Shown here: positions 41,429-49,661 of the stretch, in pieces
Position numbering within the stretch: the stretch's first letter is position 1
How the letters are laid out: every line of letters begins with the position of its first letter
Source: a virus
DNA length: 64,000 bases
Reading direction: 5' to 3' (one strand)
Virus record (IMG/VR): IMGVR_UViG_3300037507_005588
Location: 1-64,000 of that record
Position numbers and translations under genes: made by a program
The notes under the pieces: generated by a model
What the model was told of the DNA's origin: nothing
What the model saw: the letters and a program-made list of their open reading frames with translations, nothing else
The model's database searches: none

Positions 41429-41568
41429 ATAAAAATTTATGATAAAAAAAAAGTCCCTCGTAAGAAGGACCATATAATAATGCGTATTTATATCAATCGT
41501 TCCATGAGTTTGCGTCGAATGTATTGAAGTAATAAAAATCTCATATTGATAAATATTATCAACTTGTG

Positions 41569-41599
41569 TTTGTAATTTCAAAAAAAGTATGTATCTTTG
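41569..41599 (+). promoter_or_regulatory. Bacteroidetes promoter TTTG-N19-TATCTTTG
   Basis: TTTG at 41569-41572, 19-nt spacer, TATCTTTG at 41592-41599. Drives tRNA-Arg(TCT). Confidence 0.8.
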
Positions 41600-41616
41600 G
41601 AGTGTTAAAAATATCT

Positions 41617-41690
41617 GCCTCCGTAGCTCAGCTGGATAGAGCAACGCACTTCTAATGCGTAGGTCATTGGTTCGAATCCAATCGGGGGTA
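41617..41690 (+). tRNA. tRNA-Arg(TCT)
   Basis: Acceptor GCCTCCG/CGGGGGT, anticodon loop CTTCTAA in stem ACGCA/TGCGT. Reads AGA, frequent in this AT-rich DNA. Confidence 0.9.
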
Positions 41691-41709
41691 CAAAATTTTA
41701 GGGTTGAAT

Positions 41710-42063
41710 ATGGCACATCCAAACTTACACGCCAAATCCTCGGCGAAACAATTTGGGGGAAAACCTGAAGATTATATGCATCTTCATAATTGGATGGATG
41801 AAACAAAAGGATGGGTAGGAAATTCTAATCACAGAATTTTCAGACATCATTCAGAAGGTATTTTCGAAATGGAAAAGATATTCGGTGCAGAATTCACAAA
41901 CAGTGATGGAAAAGTTGTATACACAAGGTATGTTGGAGAACAACATGTAAAAGAAGACTGTAATAACTACATCCCATCTGCCAAAGAATGGGTTGACGCG
42001 ATGTTATCCCAAAAAAAACCAATGTGGATGCTCAGAACCGTGGAATTGGAATTCACTGACTGA
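41710..42063 (+). CDS. DUF6915-like phage protein, 117 aa
   Basis: MAHPNLHAKSSAKQFGGKPE, then HLHNWMDETKGWVGNSNHRI, FRHHSEGIFEMEKIFG, and RYVGEQHVKEDCNNYIPSAK, the pattern of the DUF6915 family found in phages and bacteria. Several conserved His suggest a metal site. Unknown function. Confidence 0.75.
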   Translation: MAHPNLHAKSSAKQFGGKPEDYMHLHNWMDETKGWVGNSNHRIFRHHSEGIFEMEKIFGAEFTNSDGKVVYTRYVGEQHVKEDCNNYIPSAKEWVDAMLSQKKPMWMLRTVELEFTD

Positions 42064-42071
42064 TATTTATT
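42064..42071 (+). promoter_or_regulatory. TATTTATT start-proximal motif
   Basis: 3 nt before ATG 42075; overlaps the previous stop. Confidence 0.5.
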
Positions 42072-42074
42072 ATT

Positions 42075-42755
42075 ATGACAGAAAAACAAACAAAAATTTT
42101 TGAGCTTATTGCAAAGGCTATACAGTCAAAAGGGTGCGACTATGGTAGTTTCAATGTAGAATATTACTCCGACTACGTATTTCACGGAAGAGATTTTGAG
42201 TGTGGTGAATTTAAGGGAACTGGTAAATTACCTTTCGACGTTTCTGAAATTCTCTCAGATTGGTACAATGAAAATAAATGGGAAAGGTACATTGATGAAG
42301 ATTCATTGAGTAGTGTCGAAATGAAAATTATTCCATCTGAAAGGAAAATACAACTTATTGGGTATTATTACGAATATCAAACTGACGATTCTGAAGTTAC
42401 AGAAGCTGACTTACCAAACGACGAGGAGATTAATAATTTGATTGATAATTTTGAGTTAGAAGGTCATACAAAATTGTATATTGAATTTAACGGAGGTGGT
42501 GATGATGGAGAAATCTTACTTAGGGAAGTAAAAAGTGAAAATCACAGTGAATTATTGAACTTAAGGGGTGATGTTTACCGACCACTTACAAATTTTGTCT
42601 ATCAGATGCTTGAAAATGAGTATGGTGGTTGGGAAAACAATGATGGTGCCGAAGGTGAATTTGTCATAGATTTGGAGGAAAAAAATGTTACTTTATATTT
42701 CAGACGTAACTTCACTGTTGACAAACCTGAGGTTTTATTTGAAATGAACTATTAA
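42075..42755 (+). CDS. acidic hypothetical protein, 226 aa
   Basis: Contains two similar halves, each with an acidic helix-loop and a beta hairpin (MKIIPSERKIQLIGYYYEYQ and FVIDLEEKNVTLYFRRNF). Probably an internal duplication of a 110-residue domain. No family recognised. Confidence 0.6.
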   Translation: MTEKQTKIFELIAKAIQSKGCDYGSFNVEYYSDYVFHGRDFECGEFKGTGKLPFDVSEILSDWYNENKWERYIDEDSLSSVEMKIIPSERKIQLIGYYYEYQTDDSEVTEADLPNDEEINNLIDNFELEGHTKLYIEFNGGGDDGEILLREVKSENHSELLNLRGDVYRPLTNFVYQMLENEYGGWENNDGAEGEFVIDLEEKNVTLYFRRNFTVDKPEVLFEMNY

Positions 42756-42758
42756 TAT

Positions 42759-43394
42759 ATGTCATTATTAAATTCTAACATTCCGAGTTTCAAAGCTCTG
42801 ATGAGAAAATCACATATTACTAAAAATCAGAATGACTCTGAAACTTACGTCAATGTTTATGTTTTTGGATTACAGTCTTGTGATGGTAAAATTTTGACAT
42901 TCCACGTTATGACTGATGATGGAATGGTTCGAAGTAGGGTACCGATTTCCGAGATTTTTACCAAAATACCCACAAACGACATTCCATTCAACTTCAAACA
43001 ATTATGGGATTGTTTTTCAAATAATGTAACCGTGGTAGAATATGATTTCCTAAACTCCCACAGAGCTCAGATTGTTCTAAGAGATGGGACAAAAGTTTGG
43101 GGAACTTATATGTTTACCGTAGATTGGTTTGACAATCCCTATAGTGATGAACCATCAGATTATAAATGTGGACATATTTTCAAATCTGACGATGGATACT
43201 TGTTATGTCAACCAAACAATCGTATATTTTGGAAAGACTCAAATTGGGTTACCAAAAAAATGTCAGACGATTTGAAACAATACAAAGTTGATACAGACTT
43301 ACCTTCAGTTGAAAATCGTTCGGATAGGTGGATTACAGAAGATACAAACAGTTTTTATTATGACATTAAACCAATCGTGGATGAGACGCCCTGA
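42759..43394 (+). CDS. hypothetical protein, 211 aa
   Basis: Mostly beta type: YVNVYVFGLQSCDGKILTFH, VVEYDFLNSHRAQIVLRDGT, FTVDWFDNPYSDEPSDYKCG and HIFKSDDGYLLCQPNNRIFW. A phage structural fold is possible. Overlaps the next gene by 14 nt. Confidence 0.55.
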   Translation: MSLLNSNIPSFKALMRKSHITKNQNDSETYVNVYVFGLQSCDGKILTFHVMTDDGMVRSRVPISEIFTKIPTNDIPFNFKQLWDCFSNNVTVVEYDFLNSHRAQIVLRDGTKVWGTYMFTVDWFDNPYSDEPSDYKCGHIFKSDDGYLLCQPNNRIFWKDSNWVTKKMSDDLKQYKVDTDLPSVENRSDRWITEDTNSFYYDIKPIVDETP

Positions 43395-43578
43395 TTTAAG
43401 AAACGTCAACCCATGGGTCAAAGTAGACCGAGATACTTACCAAATCCTTCAAATAGGTTCATTTGAAGAAATCAACAAATCCAAGATTGATGGTCATACG
43501 ATGACTCTTTATTTACATACTCAAATTCTTGAGGAACGATATGATGAAGAAATGATTGAATTTGCCGAAAAAGATTAA
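43381..43578 (+). CDS. small protein, 65 aa
   Basis: Start ATG 43381 (MRRPDLRNVNPWVKVDRD) overlaps the previous stop. Continues TYQILQIGSFEEINKSKID and ends EEMIEFAEKD. Unknown. The earlier in-frame ATG lies inside the preceding gene. Confidence 0.5.
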   Translation: MRRPDLRNVNPWVKVDRDTYQILQIGSFEEINKSKIDGHTMTLYLHTQILEERYDEEMIEFAEKD

Positions 43579-43580
43579 TT

Positions 43581-43626
43581 TGCCAAACAAAGTCTGATTT
43601 TTCTTTGATTATAATTTTGTTTGGCA
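43581..43626 (+). promoter_or_regulatory. perfect 11-bp inverted repeat over a promoter (possible operator)
   Basis: TGCCAAACAAA (43581-43591) and TTTGTTTGGCA (43616-43626), 24 nt apart. The right arm ends exactly at the TATCTTTG box and the -33 element lies in the spacer. A repressor site or RNA stem is likely. Confidence 0.6.
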
Positions 43627-43634
43627 TATCTTTG
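43604..43634 (+). promoter_or_regulatory. Bacteroidetes promoter TTTG-N19-TATCTTTG
   Basis: TTTG 43604-43607, 19-nt spacer, TATCTTTG 43627-43634, ATG 43640 only 5 nt later. Confidence 0.8.
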
Positions 43635-43639
43635 TCCTT

Positions 43640-44230
43640 ATGAAAGTTTTATTCTTAGATAACGACGGTGTAATTTGTCTTGCCAACACTTGGGGGACTA
43701 GAAACAAAAAACGCCAAAAGGCGGGTCTTTCCACTAAAGTACCTTTTAAGGAACTACCTCTTGATGTTAGGTTCGACAACTTTGACAAGAAATCAGTTCA
43801 AGTATTGAATGAAATTTTGGAAGAAACTGGTGCTGAACTTGTTGTCAGTTCTGATTGGAGATTTTACGCAACACTCGAAGAACTCGGTGATTACTACCAA
43901 TCTCAAGGTATTAATAAAAGACCAATTGACGTCACCGAAAAGTTTTCTGATGCGTTTCCTAAAGAATGGAGTGGTCTAAGATTCAGGGCCGAACTTGAGC
44001 TCGAAAGGTTTATGGAAATTGAACTTTGGTTGGAAAATCATCCCGAAGTTACTCAATGGGTTGCAGTTGATGATTTGGATATGAGTATTGATTATCTTGG
44101 ACCGAGGTTTTCAGATAAGAATGGTTCCGATAAAAAACCAGGTCTTACCAATTTTGTTTTAACTCCAAAGTCAACTGAAGGTATTAAACAATATGGTATT
44201 AAAGATAAAATTTTGAAATATTTATTATAA
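43640..44230 (+). CDS. HAD-family phosphatase (Swiss-army-knife RNA-repair type)
   Basis: 196 aa. Motif I LFLDNDGVICL has the nucleophile Asp and the +2 Asp. Motif II is ELVVSSDWR. Motif IV is WVAVDDLDM. This matches the HAD domain seen in Swiss-army-knife RNA-repair proteins, where it acts as a nucleotide or polynucleotide phosphatase. Could remove phosphates from tRNA or nucleotide ends; no ligase or kinase partner lies next to it. Overlaps the next gene by 1 nt. Confidence 0.75.
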   Translation: MKVLFLDNDGVICLANTWGTRNKKRQKAGLSTKVPFKELPLDVRFDNFDKKSVQVLNEILEETGAELVVSSDWRFYATLEELGDYYQSQGINKRPIDVTEKFSDAFPKEWSGLRFRAELELERFMEIELWLENHPEVTQWVAVDDLDMSIDYLGPRFSDKNGSDKKPGLTNFVLTPKSTEGIKQYGIKDKILKYLL

Positions 44231-44835
44231 TGATTATTATAGACAACTTCATCAAAGACTTAGATTTTTTGGAAAGAATTGAAAAATCTGATAAATTTTG
44301 GGAACGTGGATATCAGTGGTACGACGGTTGGTGGAATCTCGAACCGAATAATTTAAGACATCACTTAATCAAAGCTATTTGGGGTCCCAACTCACCTCAT
44401 CCCAATATTTCATGTTTGGGATTCGAACATTGGGTTGGTGATTTTACAGACACATCTGAAAGTTTTGAACAAATGGGTAGAGAATATTCTTTGAAACTCC
44501 ATTTTGACAAAGACGAAGATTATTGGAAAGAACATAAAACAATTCTTGGTCCTAAAATAGGTACGGTATTTTACCCATGTAGGGAAATTAACGAAATGGA
44601 AGGTGGTATGTTATACCATTGGGAGAATTATGATTCATCCAAGTTAACTCCTGAAGGTTGGTTGACAGAACCTGAAGATGAGCCCGAAATCATCAAAGCT
44701 AAATTCAATAGATTGATTATTTTTGATGCGTCAAAACTACACGGGGTTTCCAAAGTAACCAAAGGTAGACGTAGAGCTATTGCAATTAATTTGTGGGACA
44801 AAAAACCACTCGAATTTGTCAATAAAGATTATTAA
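44230..44835 (+). CDS. 2-oxoglutarate-oxygenase-like protein
   Basis: 201 aa. H and D in KLHFDKDEDYW, distal H in FDASKLHGVSKV, and R in GRRRAIAINLW fit the HxD...H...R iron/2-oxoglutarate site. EGGMLYHW is the usual GG strand. Fold is inferred from these motifs. Co-transcribed with the HAD gene. Confidence 0.65.
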   Translation: MIIIDNFIKDLDFLERIEKSDKFWERGYQWYDGWWNLEPNNLRHHLIKAIWGPNSPHPNISCLGFEHWVGDFTDTSESFEQMGREYSLKLHFDKDEDYWKEHKTILGPKIGTVFYPCREINEMEGGMLYHWENYDSSKLTPEGWLTEPEDEPEIIKAKFNRLIIFDASKLHGVSKVTKGRRRAIAINLWDKKPLEFVNKDY

Positions 44836-44845
44836 TTAAACTGAC

Positions 44846-44944
44846 ATGGTTTGTTCAATTTGTGGTATGGAAATCGATGAAAGAATCTCAGAAGAATATA
44901 TTGCGGGAGATGTTCATTTAGCCTGTTCGATTTCCGAAAGTTGA
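44846..44944 (+). CDS. tiny Cys-rich protein, 32 aa
   Basis: MVCSICGMEIDERISEEYIA then GDVHLACSISES: one CxxC plus a third Cys, a half zinc ribbon like 7878-8042. Overlaps the convergent sulfotransferase end. Confidence 0.4.
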   Translation: MVCSICGMEIDERISEEYIAGDVHLACSISES

Positions 44945-45957
44945 TTTTGGAAAATTTGTATTTGTAATCTATAATAAAGAATTTTCTGATTCAAATCCAA
45001 AATTTCTTTGGAGTTTTTGTTCCTAATCAAAGAGTTATCTGTTTGATTCAACATTTCATTTTCTAATTCGGAAATTTTTTTCTGCACCGATAAAATGTTG
45101 TTTTTATACAAAAGAGTTTTTCTATTCAATTTATCTATGTCAAAGAGGTGTCGACGTTCTTCATCAGTCATATCGTTGTGATAGTAATGTGCTTTAACAT
45201 TTGACAATCCATACGGGGGAGTCCCAAAACAAAAAACAAAATTGGAGGGGAGTGTAAAACCTCTTTTCACCAAAGATTCATTAAGTTCGTTGATATATCC
45301 TGTGTTTTTTGGGTGCGGATTCTCAAATTCATACCCGAACATTTTAATATCTAAATCGAATCTATTTGCAACGATTTCTTTTGTTTCATCCGTATAATAT
45401 TGTTTATAATCTCTATCTTTTTCGTTCAAATATGACTCGTTGGTCATAGGTAGAAAACTATCTTTTAACTTCAAATGAGTTGAAATTAAGTCAAAATCCT
45501 CATTGAGTTTTTCAAAAGCACCAATAAAGTTGACAATAAATTTACCACTCTCATCAATTAGATAATACGTTTGAGGTGTGCGGTTACTATAATAACAAGT
45601 TCTTAACCATTCCAAATCTACATGAGGGTCATTGGTAGGTAATCTATCTTGCATCTGTAAAATATTTCCATTGAATTTCCAATTTATGAATTCATCAAAT
45701 GTCATATCGATATTCTTATTCCTGACATAATACCTCCAACAAGAAACTTGGAGGTCCCATGGATTTCTTACAAAAGCAAATTTGAATAAAGATTCAAAAA
45801 AAATTGGTTCCAACCAATCACGGTATTGGACGGATAGAGCGTGAGTTAATTCGTGATACAAAAATTCTGTATACGAATGAAGTGAGTCTTCAATTGAGGA
45901 CCCAGCCGTTTTTGGGATATGAATAAAAAGAAACGGAGGGTCAGTAGATAAAACCAT
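44914..45957 (-). CDS. sulfotransferase (Sulfotransfer_2 type), 347 aa
   Basis: FLFIHIPKTAGSSIEDSLHS is the canonical 5'-phosphosulfate loop (HIPKTAGSS), and KFAFVRNPWDLQVSCWRYY the 3'-phosphate motif (RNPxxxxxS). Normal length. The C-terminal 90 residues are a coiled-coil-like extension. Expected PAPS-dependent sulfation, probably of a polysaccharide or tail glycan. Confidence 0.85.
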   Translation of the reverse strand: MVLSTDPPFLFIHIPKTAGSSIEDSLHSYTEFLYHELTHALSVQYRDWLEPIFFESLFKFAFVRNPWDLQVSCWRYYVRNKNIDMTFDEFINWKFNGNILQMQDRLPTNDPHVDLEWLRTCYYSNRTPQTYYLIDESGKFIVNFIGAFEKLNEDFDLISTHLKLKDSFLPMTNESYLNEKDRDYKQYYTDETKEIVANRFDLDIKMFGYEFENPHPKNTGYINELNESLVKRGFTLPSNFVFCFGTPPYGLSNVKAHYYHNDMTDEERRHLFDIDKLNRKTLLYKNNILSVQKKISELENEMLNQTDNSLIRNKNSKEILDLNQKILYYRLQIQIFQNQLSEIEQAK

Positions 45958-46001
45958 AAAAAAAATATCGTCAAACTATTTGACATGTAAAATAAATTTT
46001 A

Positions 46002-46009
46002 TAACTTTG
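46002..46009 (+). promoter_or_regulatory. Bacteroidetes promoter TTTG-N19-TAACTTTG
   Basis: TTTG at 45979-45982, 19-nt spacer, TAACTTTG at 46002-46009. Points to the tiny ORF at 46028. Confidence 0.65.
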
Positions 46010-46027
46010 TGGTATAATTATAAAGAT

Positions 46028-46126
46028 ATGAAAACGCACGTTCAAAATATTGTAGGTTTTATGATTGATGTCATTTGTCAAAAATGGTTTCAGCGTCCTA
46101 TATTTAGTTCGGGTATTTTCATGTAA
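46028..46126 (+). CDS. possible leader peptide, 32 aa
   Basis: MKTHVQNIVGFMIDVICQKW and a short tail. It follows a good promoter by 18 nt and ends 25 nt before a terminator, so the whole transcript may be only about 170 nt. Either a real small protein or a non-coding leader. Confidence 0.3.
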   Translation: MKTHVQNIVGFMIDVICQKWFQRPIFSSGIFM

Positions 46127-46150
46127 ACTACAAAGTTAACAAAATATTAC

Positions 46151-46180
46151 AACCCGAACTCACAAGGTTCGGGTTTTTTG
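46151..46180 (+). terminator. rho-independent terminator
   Basis: Stem AACCCGAAC / GTTCGGGTT with loop TCACAAG, then T6. Confidence 0.9.
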
Positions 46181-46183
46181 TTT

Positions 46184-46191
46184 TATCTTTG
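46184..46191 (+). promoter_or_regulatory. Bacteroidetes -7 box TATCTTTG
   Basis: About 30 nt before tRNA-Phe; directly follows the terminator. No clear -33 box at standard spacing. Confidence 0.55.
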
Positions 46192-46220
46192 TAAGTTCTT
46201 TGACATATTAGTAGCCATAA

Positions 46221-46293
46221 GGTATTGTAGCTCAGTTGGTAGAGCACCAGACTGAAAATCTGGGTGTCACTGGTTCGATTCCAGTCAGTACCA
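46221..46293 (+). tRNA. tRNA-Phe(GAA)
   Basis: Acceptor GGTATTG/CAGTACC, anticodon loop CTGAAAA in stem CCAGA/TCTGG. Confidence 0.9.
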
Positions 46294-46301
46294 CAACAAA
46301 C

Positions 46302-46375
46302 AGGCATTTAGCTCAGATGGTTAGAGCACCTCGCTGATACCGAGGGGGTCGTAGGTTCGAGTCCTACATTGCCTA
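46302..46375 (+). tRNA. tRNA-Ile(GAT)
   Basis: Anticodon loop CTGATAC in stem CCTCG/CGAGG. Acceptor AGGCATT/ATTGCCT has one T-T mismatch. Confidence 0.85.
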
Positions 46376-46379
46376 CAAA

Positions 46380-46452
46380 GACTTCTTAGCTCAGCTGGTA
46401 GAGCAATACACTTTTAATGTATGGGTCCCGAGTTCGAATCTCGGAGGAGTCA
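46380..46452 (+). tRNA. tRNA-Lys(TTT)
   Basis: Acceptor GACTTCT/AGGAGTC, anticodon loop CTTTTAA in stem ATACA/TGTAT. Confidence 0.9.
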
Positions 46453-46456
46453 CAAA

Positions 46457-46531
46457 GCACCCTTAGCTCAGTTGGTTCAGAGCATCTCGTTTACACCGAG
46501 AGGGTCGGGAGTTCGAGTCTCTCAGGGTGCA
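46457..46531 (+). tRNA. tRNA-Val(TAC)
   Basis: Acceptor GCACCCT/AGGGTGC, anticodon loop TTTACAC in stem TCTCG/CGAGA. Confidence 0.9.
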
Positions 46532-46548
46532 CTTTCAAATTTTTTTCT

Positions 46549-46556
46549 TATATTTG
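46549..46556 (+). promoter_or_regulatory. Bacteroidetes -7 box TATATTTG
   Basis: Ends 4 nt before ATG 46561; no clear -33 element because the tRNA gene lies upstream. Confidence 0.6.
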
Positions 46557-46560
46557 TATT

Positions 46561-47151
46561 ATGAAAGAATTAATCTTAGAACGTGTCACAAACACTTTGG
46601 TTGATTTTCAAATTGACGAAGGTTCAGAACAGAGAACCGTTGGAGATTTGATTGAATACCAAATCAAACAAATCATCATGGGACTCAAGGACTCCAACTT
46701 GGTGAGAGAATGTTTGGAACCACGTAGCAAAAAATCAATTGAAGATGTGACTTTGATTGGGGTCGACAATATAACAAATTATATTGACACAAAAACCCAC
46801 GATGTTGATTCTGAATTTTCAATGCCAAATTTAACATCCGTTGAAAAAATCCGAAAGTTACTTTTGGATGATTCCAAATCATTAATCTACGTGTTCGTTT
46901 CTTATAAAAAAGAAAACAATATTGTCACAATTCAAAAAATCCAAGTAAAATATATTTGGGAAATTGACTTCTCAATTCTTAGAATTGGTTCATTGGGAAA
47001 GGGACAACTTCAAATTTCAGATATGAATAAAGAATTGGTCTTCACCGAAGAAGGAAAAGTATCTTGGTTTGAAAAACTCAAATCCAAAGTTCGAGAATAT
47101 CATCAAGATAGAATCAATCAAATCGAAAAAGACAAATTGTCTTGGTTATAA
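46561..47151 (+). CDS. restriction-endonuclease-like protein, 196 aa
   Basis: Start 46561; the longer frame upstream runs through tRNA genes. TLIGVDNITNYIDTKTHDVD then SLIYVFVSYKK looks like a PD-(D/E)xK-type core (D-x(n)-E/D-x-K), though the order of residues is atypical. It sits inside a tRNA cluster, a usual site for mobile nucleases. A DNA- or tRNA-targeting role is a guess. Confidence 0.5.
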   Translation: MKELILERVTNTLVDFQIDEGSEQRTVGDLIEYQIKQIIMGLKDSNLVRECLEPRSKKSIEDVTLIGVDNITNYIDTKTHDVDSEFSMPNLTSVEKIRKLLLDDSKSLIYVFVSYKKENNIVTIQKIQVKYIWEIDFSILRIGSLGKGQLQISDMNKELVFTEEGKVSWFEKLKSKVREYHQDRINQIEKDKLSWL

Positions 47152-47153
47152 AT

Positions 47154-47228
47154 GGTGGATATAGTTCAGTTGGTTAGAACGTCTGATTGTGGTTCAGAAG
47201 GTCGTGGGTTCGAATCCCATTATTCACC
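47154..47228 (+). tRNA. tRNA-His(GTG)
   Basis: Anticodon loop TTGTGGT in stem TCTGA/TCAGA. Starts with G-1 opposite C73, the His hallmark (GGTGGATA...TATTCACC). Confidence 0.9.
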
Positions 47229-47233
47229 CAAAT

Positions 47234-47307
47234 GGTCTTGTACCCAAGTGGTTTAAGGGAGCGCTCTGCAAAAGCGTCAGTCGTCAGTTCGAATCTGACC
47301 GAGACCT
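47234..47307 (+). tRNA. tRNA-Cys(GCA)
   Basis: Acceptor GGTCTTG/CGAGACC, anticodon loop CTGCAAA in stem GCGCT/AGCGT. Confidence 0.85.
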
Positions 47308-47313
47308 CAATTT

Positions 47314-47384
47314 TACCCTCTCGTATAATGGCAGTACAAGCGGTTTTGGTCCGCTGAATTGGGGTTCGAGTCCCTGGGGGGTAA
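47314..47384 (+). tRNA. tRNA-Gln(TTG)
   Basis: Acceptor TACCCTC/GGGGGTA, anticodon loop TTTTGGT in stem AGCGG/CCGCT. Confidence 0.85.
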
Positions 47385-47389
47385 CAATT

Positions 47390-47460
47390 GCGTCCATAGT
47401 GTAATGGTAACATCACGGTCTCCAAAACCGTTGTTCTAGGTTCGAGTCCTAGTGGGCGTG
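47390..47460 (+). tRNA. tRNA-Trp(CCA)
   Basis: Acceptor GCGTCCA/TGGGCGT, anticodon loop CTCCAAA in stem ACGGT/ACCGT. Confidence 0.85.
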
Positions 47461-47541
47461 CTAAAAGTTATGATGTATAAGAACCCAATTTTGTTGTTGG
47501 AACAGAAAGGATAACAATCCCTTCGGGGACATTATCTCATC

Positions 47542-49644
47542 TTATGTGAATTGTAAACTCCAAGAAAGTATTTCGTGATTGTCATTATTACCTCCTGTTG
47601 CAGCACCGAATCCCATGTAGTAAGAACCAGTGTCAAATGAGAAACTGCTATATGTAATGTTTGGAGAACCTGGTTTACTATTTGTTGTATTGTAATATAA
47701 TGATAGTGTTTGAGCTGAATTATTATAATCCGCCCAGAAATATAATTGTTGTCTCCAAAATCCTGCACTTACACTTGTAGTTGATTGTAAGACATTACTC
47801 TTATACCATTGGAAATTATTAACTGTAAAGGTGTAGAATCCGATGGCATTTATTGTTGATGATGATTCTATTCTACCAACACCGCCACCACTAGTTCCAT
47901 TGGTATTATTTGTTGTTGTCCATTGTACACAATATCCATCGGCACCTGTTCCTCCGCCAATAAAAGATGACCATTGAGCTGAGAAGTTTCTATTGTATTG
48001 AATTGCAGTCGTCCTATACATATTTCCAACTGAGGCACTTGTTGTTGTTGTTAAAGCAATAATAGTACCTCCCGATACTGCAGCGGCTCCAACAAGAGTA
48101 ATACCATCAGTTGATGTAAAGTTAGGGTAACTAAATCCTTGTAAGTTAGTTGTATTTGTCGATGTTGGGGTTGGAGTTTGTGTATTGGTTGGTGTCTGAG
48201 TTGGAGTAGTTGTTGGTGTAAAACTTGGAGTCAAACTACTCGTTGGTGTTTGTGTAGGTGTTTGAGTACTTGTTGGACTTGGTGTTGGAGTGACTCCTGG
48301 ATTTATTACCAAACTTACATATACAGGTACACCTATTGTGAATTGTGTTGTTGCGGATTGTATTAGTACGGCATTTCCGGAGGGTACATTTGTAGGAGGT
48401 GCACCTATACCAGCACCAAAAACAAATCCATTGTTTGATGGCGATTCTTGCCAATATTTGAAAGAGTCAGTATCACCTGAATAAATTGCTGTAATACCTG
48501 CTTGATAGAATGTTATGGTCACACTTTGACCTGTAAACACCGAATAATAATTTGTTCTATTAACACTTTCTGAATCTATACTATTGAGGTAAAATCCTCT
48601 ACCTCCTGTTGCTAAAACATTTATGTCTGTACTTCCTGATGTAATTCCACCAGTACTGTTCATAATAGAATTACCTGAAGAAGGGAAGCTGTATGGAAGT
48701 GCTACCAAATTAAATGAATAACCCGTTAACGCAACTGGTGAGGTCGAAGGTGTGGGAGTATTTGTGGGACTAACCGTTGGAGTGTTTGTATTCGTTTGAG
48801 TCGGAGTTGTTGTTGGTGTTGGTGATGGAGTTCCAATAACACAAACATTATTTACTCCTTCTGCAGGTGTATATAATGCAAAGAATGTATGTAATGGTTG
48901 TGTAACTGGATTTGATGAAGTATAAATTAATACATTATTTTTATAATATGTAACATTCGTTCCATTATATTCTACCTTCCATACATCAGTTGATAAGGTA
49001 GTTATTGAACCTGGAACATTAACTTGGTTACCATTTTCATATATCTCTATGAAATTATTTTGTAAGTATATTCCATATGAAATATTAACATATGTCTCAA
49101 CATTTCCTGTTGGATTATAAGAGAATCCACCCATTAAGATGTTACCATTAGCTGTAGTTTGGAAGGTCAATGTAACAGGAGTTGTATATGTTTCCAAGGA
49201 ATATGCCGATGAATCCCAACCACCAGCAGATGTTTTTATTGCTGAAGTTGTTGTTGTGTTTGCATTAATACTATTAAATGTAAATGAATCACAGAGAGAC
49301 ACACCATATGATGTCCAATAACCATTATTATTTAACCATGTTTTTGCTTCTTCTCCAGTTGCAAATGATTGACCAGCAATAGTTTCTGATAAAGTAATAA
49401 ACGACCCTTCAGTTAAATCGGTTGACCTGAAAAATCCCAAAAATGCGGTTGTGCCGTCGGCACCTGGTTGACCACTTGGAGTTTGGTGGGTGATTACATA
49501 TCCCAAATCTTCATCAGGACCATTCCAAAATTTTGGACTTTGGGTAAATCCAGATGTTGGTGTACCAATTGCTAAATTACCTAACTGTTCTGTTCCATCA
49601 ATTGATGAACCCAAATTATAAGCGAAAGGACGAGTTGTTGCCAT
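47542..49644 (-). CDS. tail-fibre-like protein with TP-rich linkers
   Basis: 700 aa from ATG 49644. The N-terminus (TTRPFAYNLGSSIDGTEQLG, GPDEDLGYVITHQTPSG) is the phage-type attachment domain followed by FLGFFRSTDLTEGSFITLSE and EAKTWLNNNGYWTSYG. Three beta-rich lectin-like domains follow, separated by linkers of repeated Thr-Pro (TPTNTPTPSTSP and similar). The protein resembles large receptor-binding fibres. Thr/Pro linkers may be glycosylated, which would fit the glycosyltransferase and sulfotransferase genes. Confidence 0.75.
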   Translation of the reverse strand: MATTRPFAYNLGSSIDGTEQLGNLAIGTPTSGFTQSPKFWNGPDEDLGYVITHQTPSGQPGADGTTAFLGFFRSTDLTEGSFITLSETIAGQSFATGEEAKTWLNNNGYWTSYGVSLCDSFTFNSINANTTTTSAIKTSAGGWDSSAYSLETYTTPVTLTFQTTANGNILMGGFSYNPTGNVETYVNISYGIYLQNNFIEIYENGNQVNVPGSITTLSTDVWKVEYNGTNVTYYKNNVLIYTSSNPVTQPLHTFFALYTPAEGVNNVCVIGTPSPTPTTTPTQTNTNTPTVSPTNTPTPSTSPVALTGYSFNLVALPYSFPSSGNSIMNSTGGITSGSTDINVLATGGRGFYLNSIDSESVNRTNYYSVFTGQSVTITFYQAGITAIYSGDTDSFKYWQESPSNNGFVFGAGIGAPPTNVPSGNAVLIQSATTQFTIGVPVYVSLVINPGVTPTPSPTSTQTPTQTPTSSLTPSFTPTTTPTQTPTNTQTPTPTSTNTTNLQGFSYPNFTSTDGITLVGAAAVSGGTIIALTTTTSASVGNMYRTTAIQYNRNFSAQWSSFIGGGTGADGYCVQWTTTNNTNGTSGGGVGRIESSSTINAIGFYTFTVNNFQWYKSNVLQSTTSVSAGFWRQQLYFWADYNNSAQTLSLYYNTTNSKPGSPNITYSSFSFDTGSYYMGFGAATGGNNDNHEILSWSLQFT
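48160..48300 (-). repeat. low-complexity TP-linker repeats
   Basis: Imperfect tandem GTTGGTGTTTGTGT-like units encoding Thr-Pro-x repeats. A second such tract lies at about 48740-48840. Confidence 0.75.
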
Positions 49645-49661
49645 GGACAACAATAAATACT

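Noticed and set aside
41483-41490. TATTTATA at 41483 as a gene promoter
   Set aside because: The downstream ATG opens only a seven-codon frame (MSLRRMY); no gene follows until tRNA-Arg, which has its own promoter.
46417-46560. Upstream extension of the 46561 gene
   Set aside because: The frame runs through tRNA-Lys and tRNA-Val; the promoter box next to ATG 46561 sets the start.
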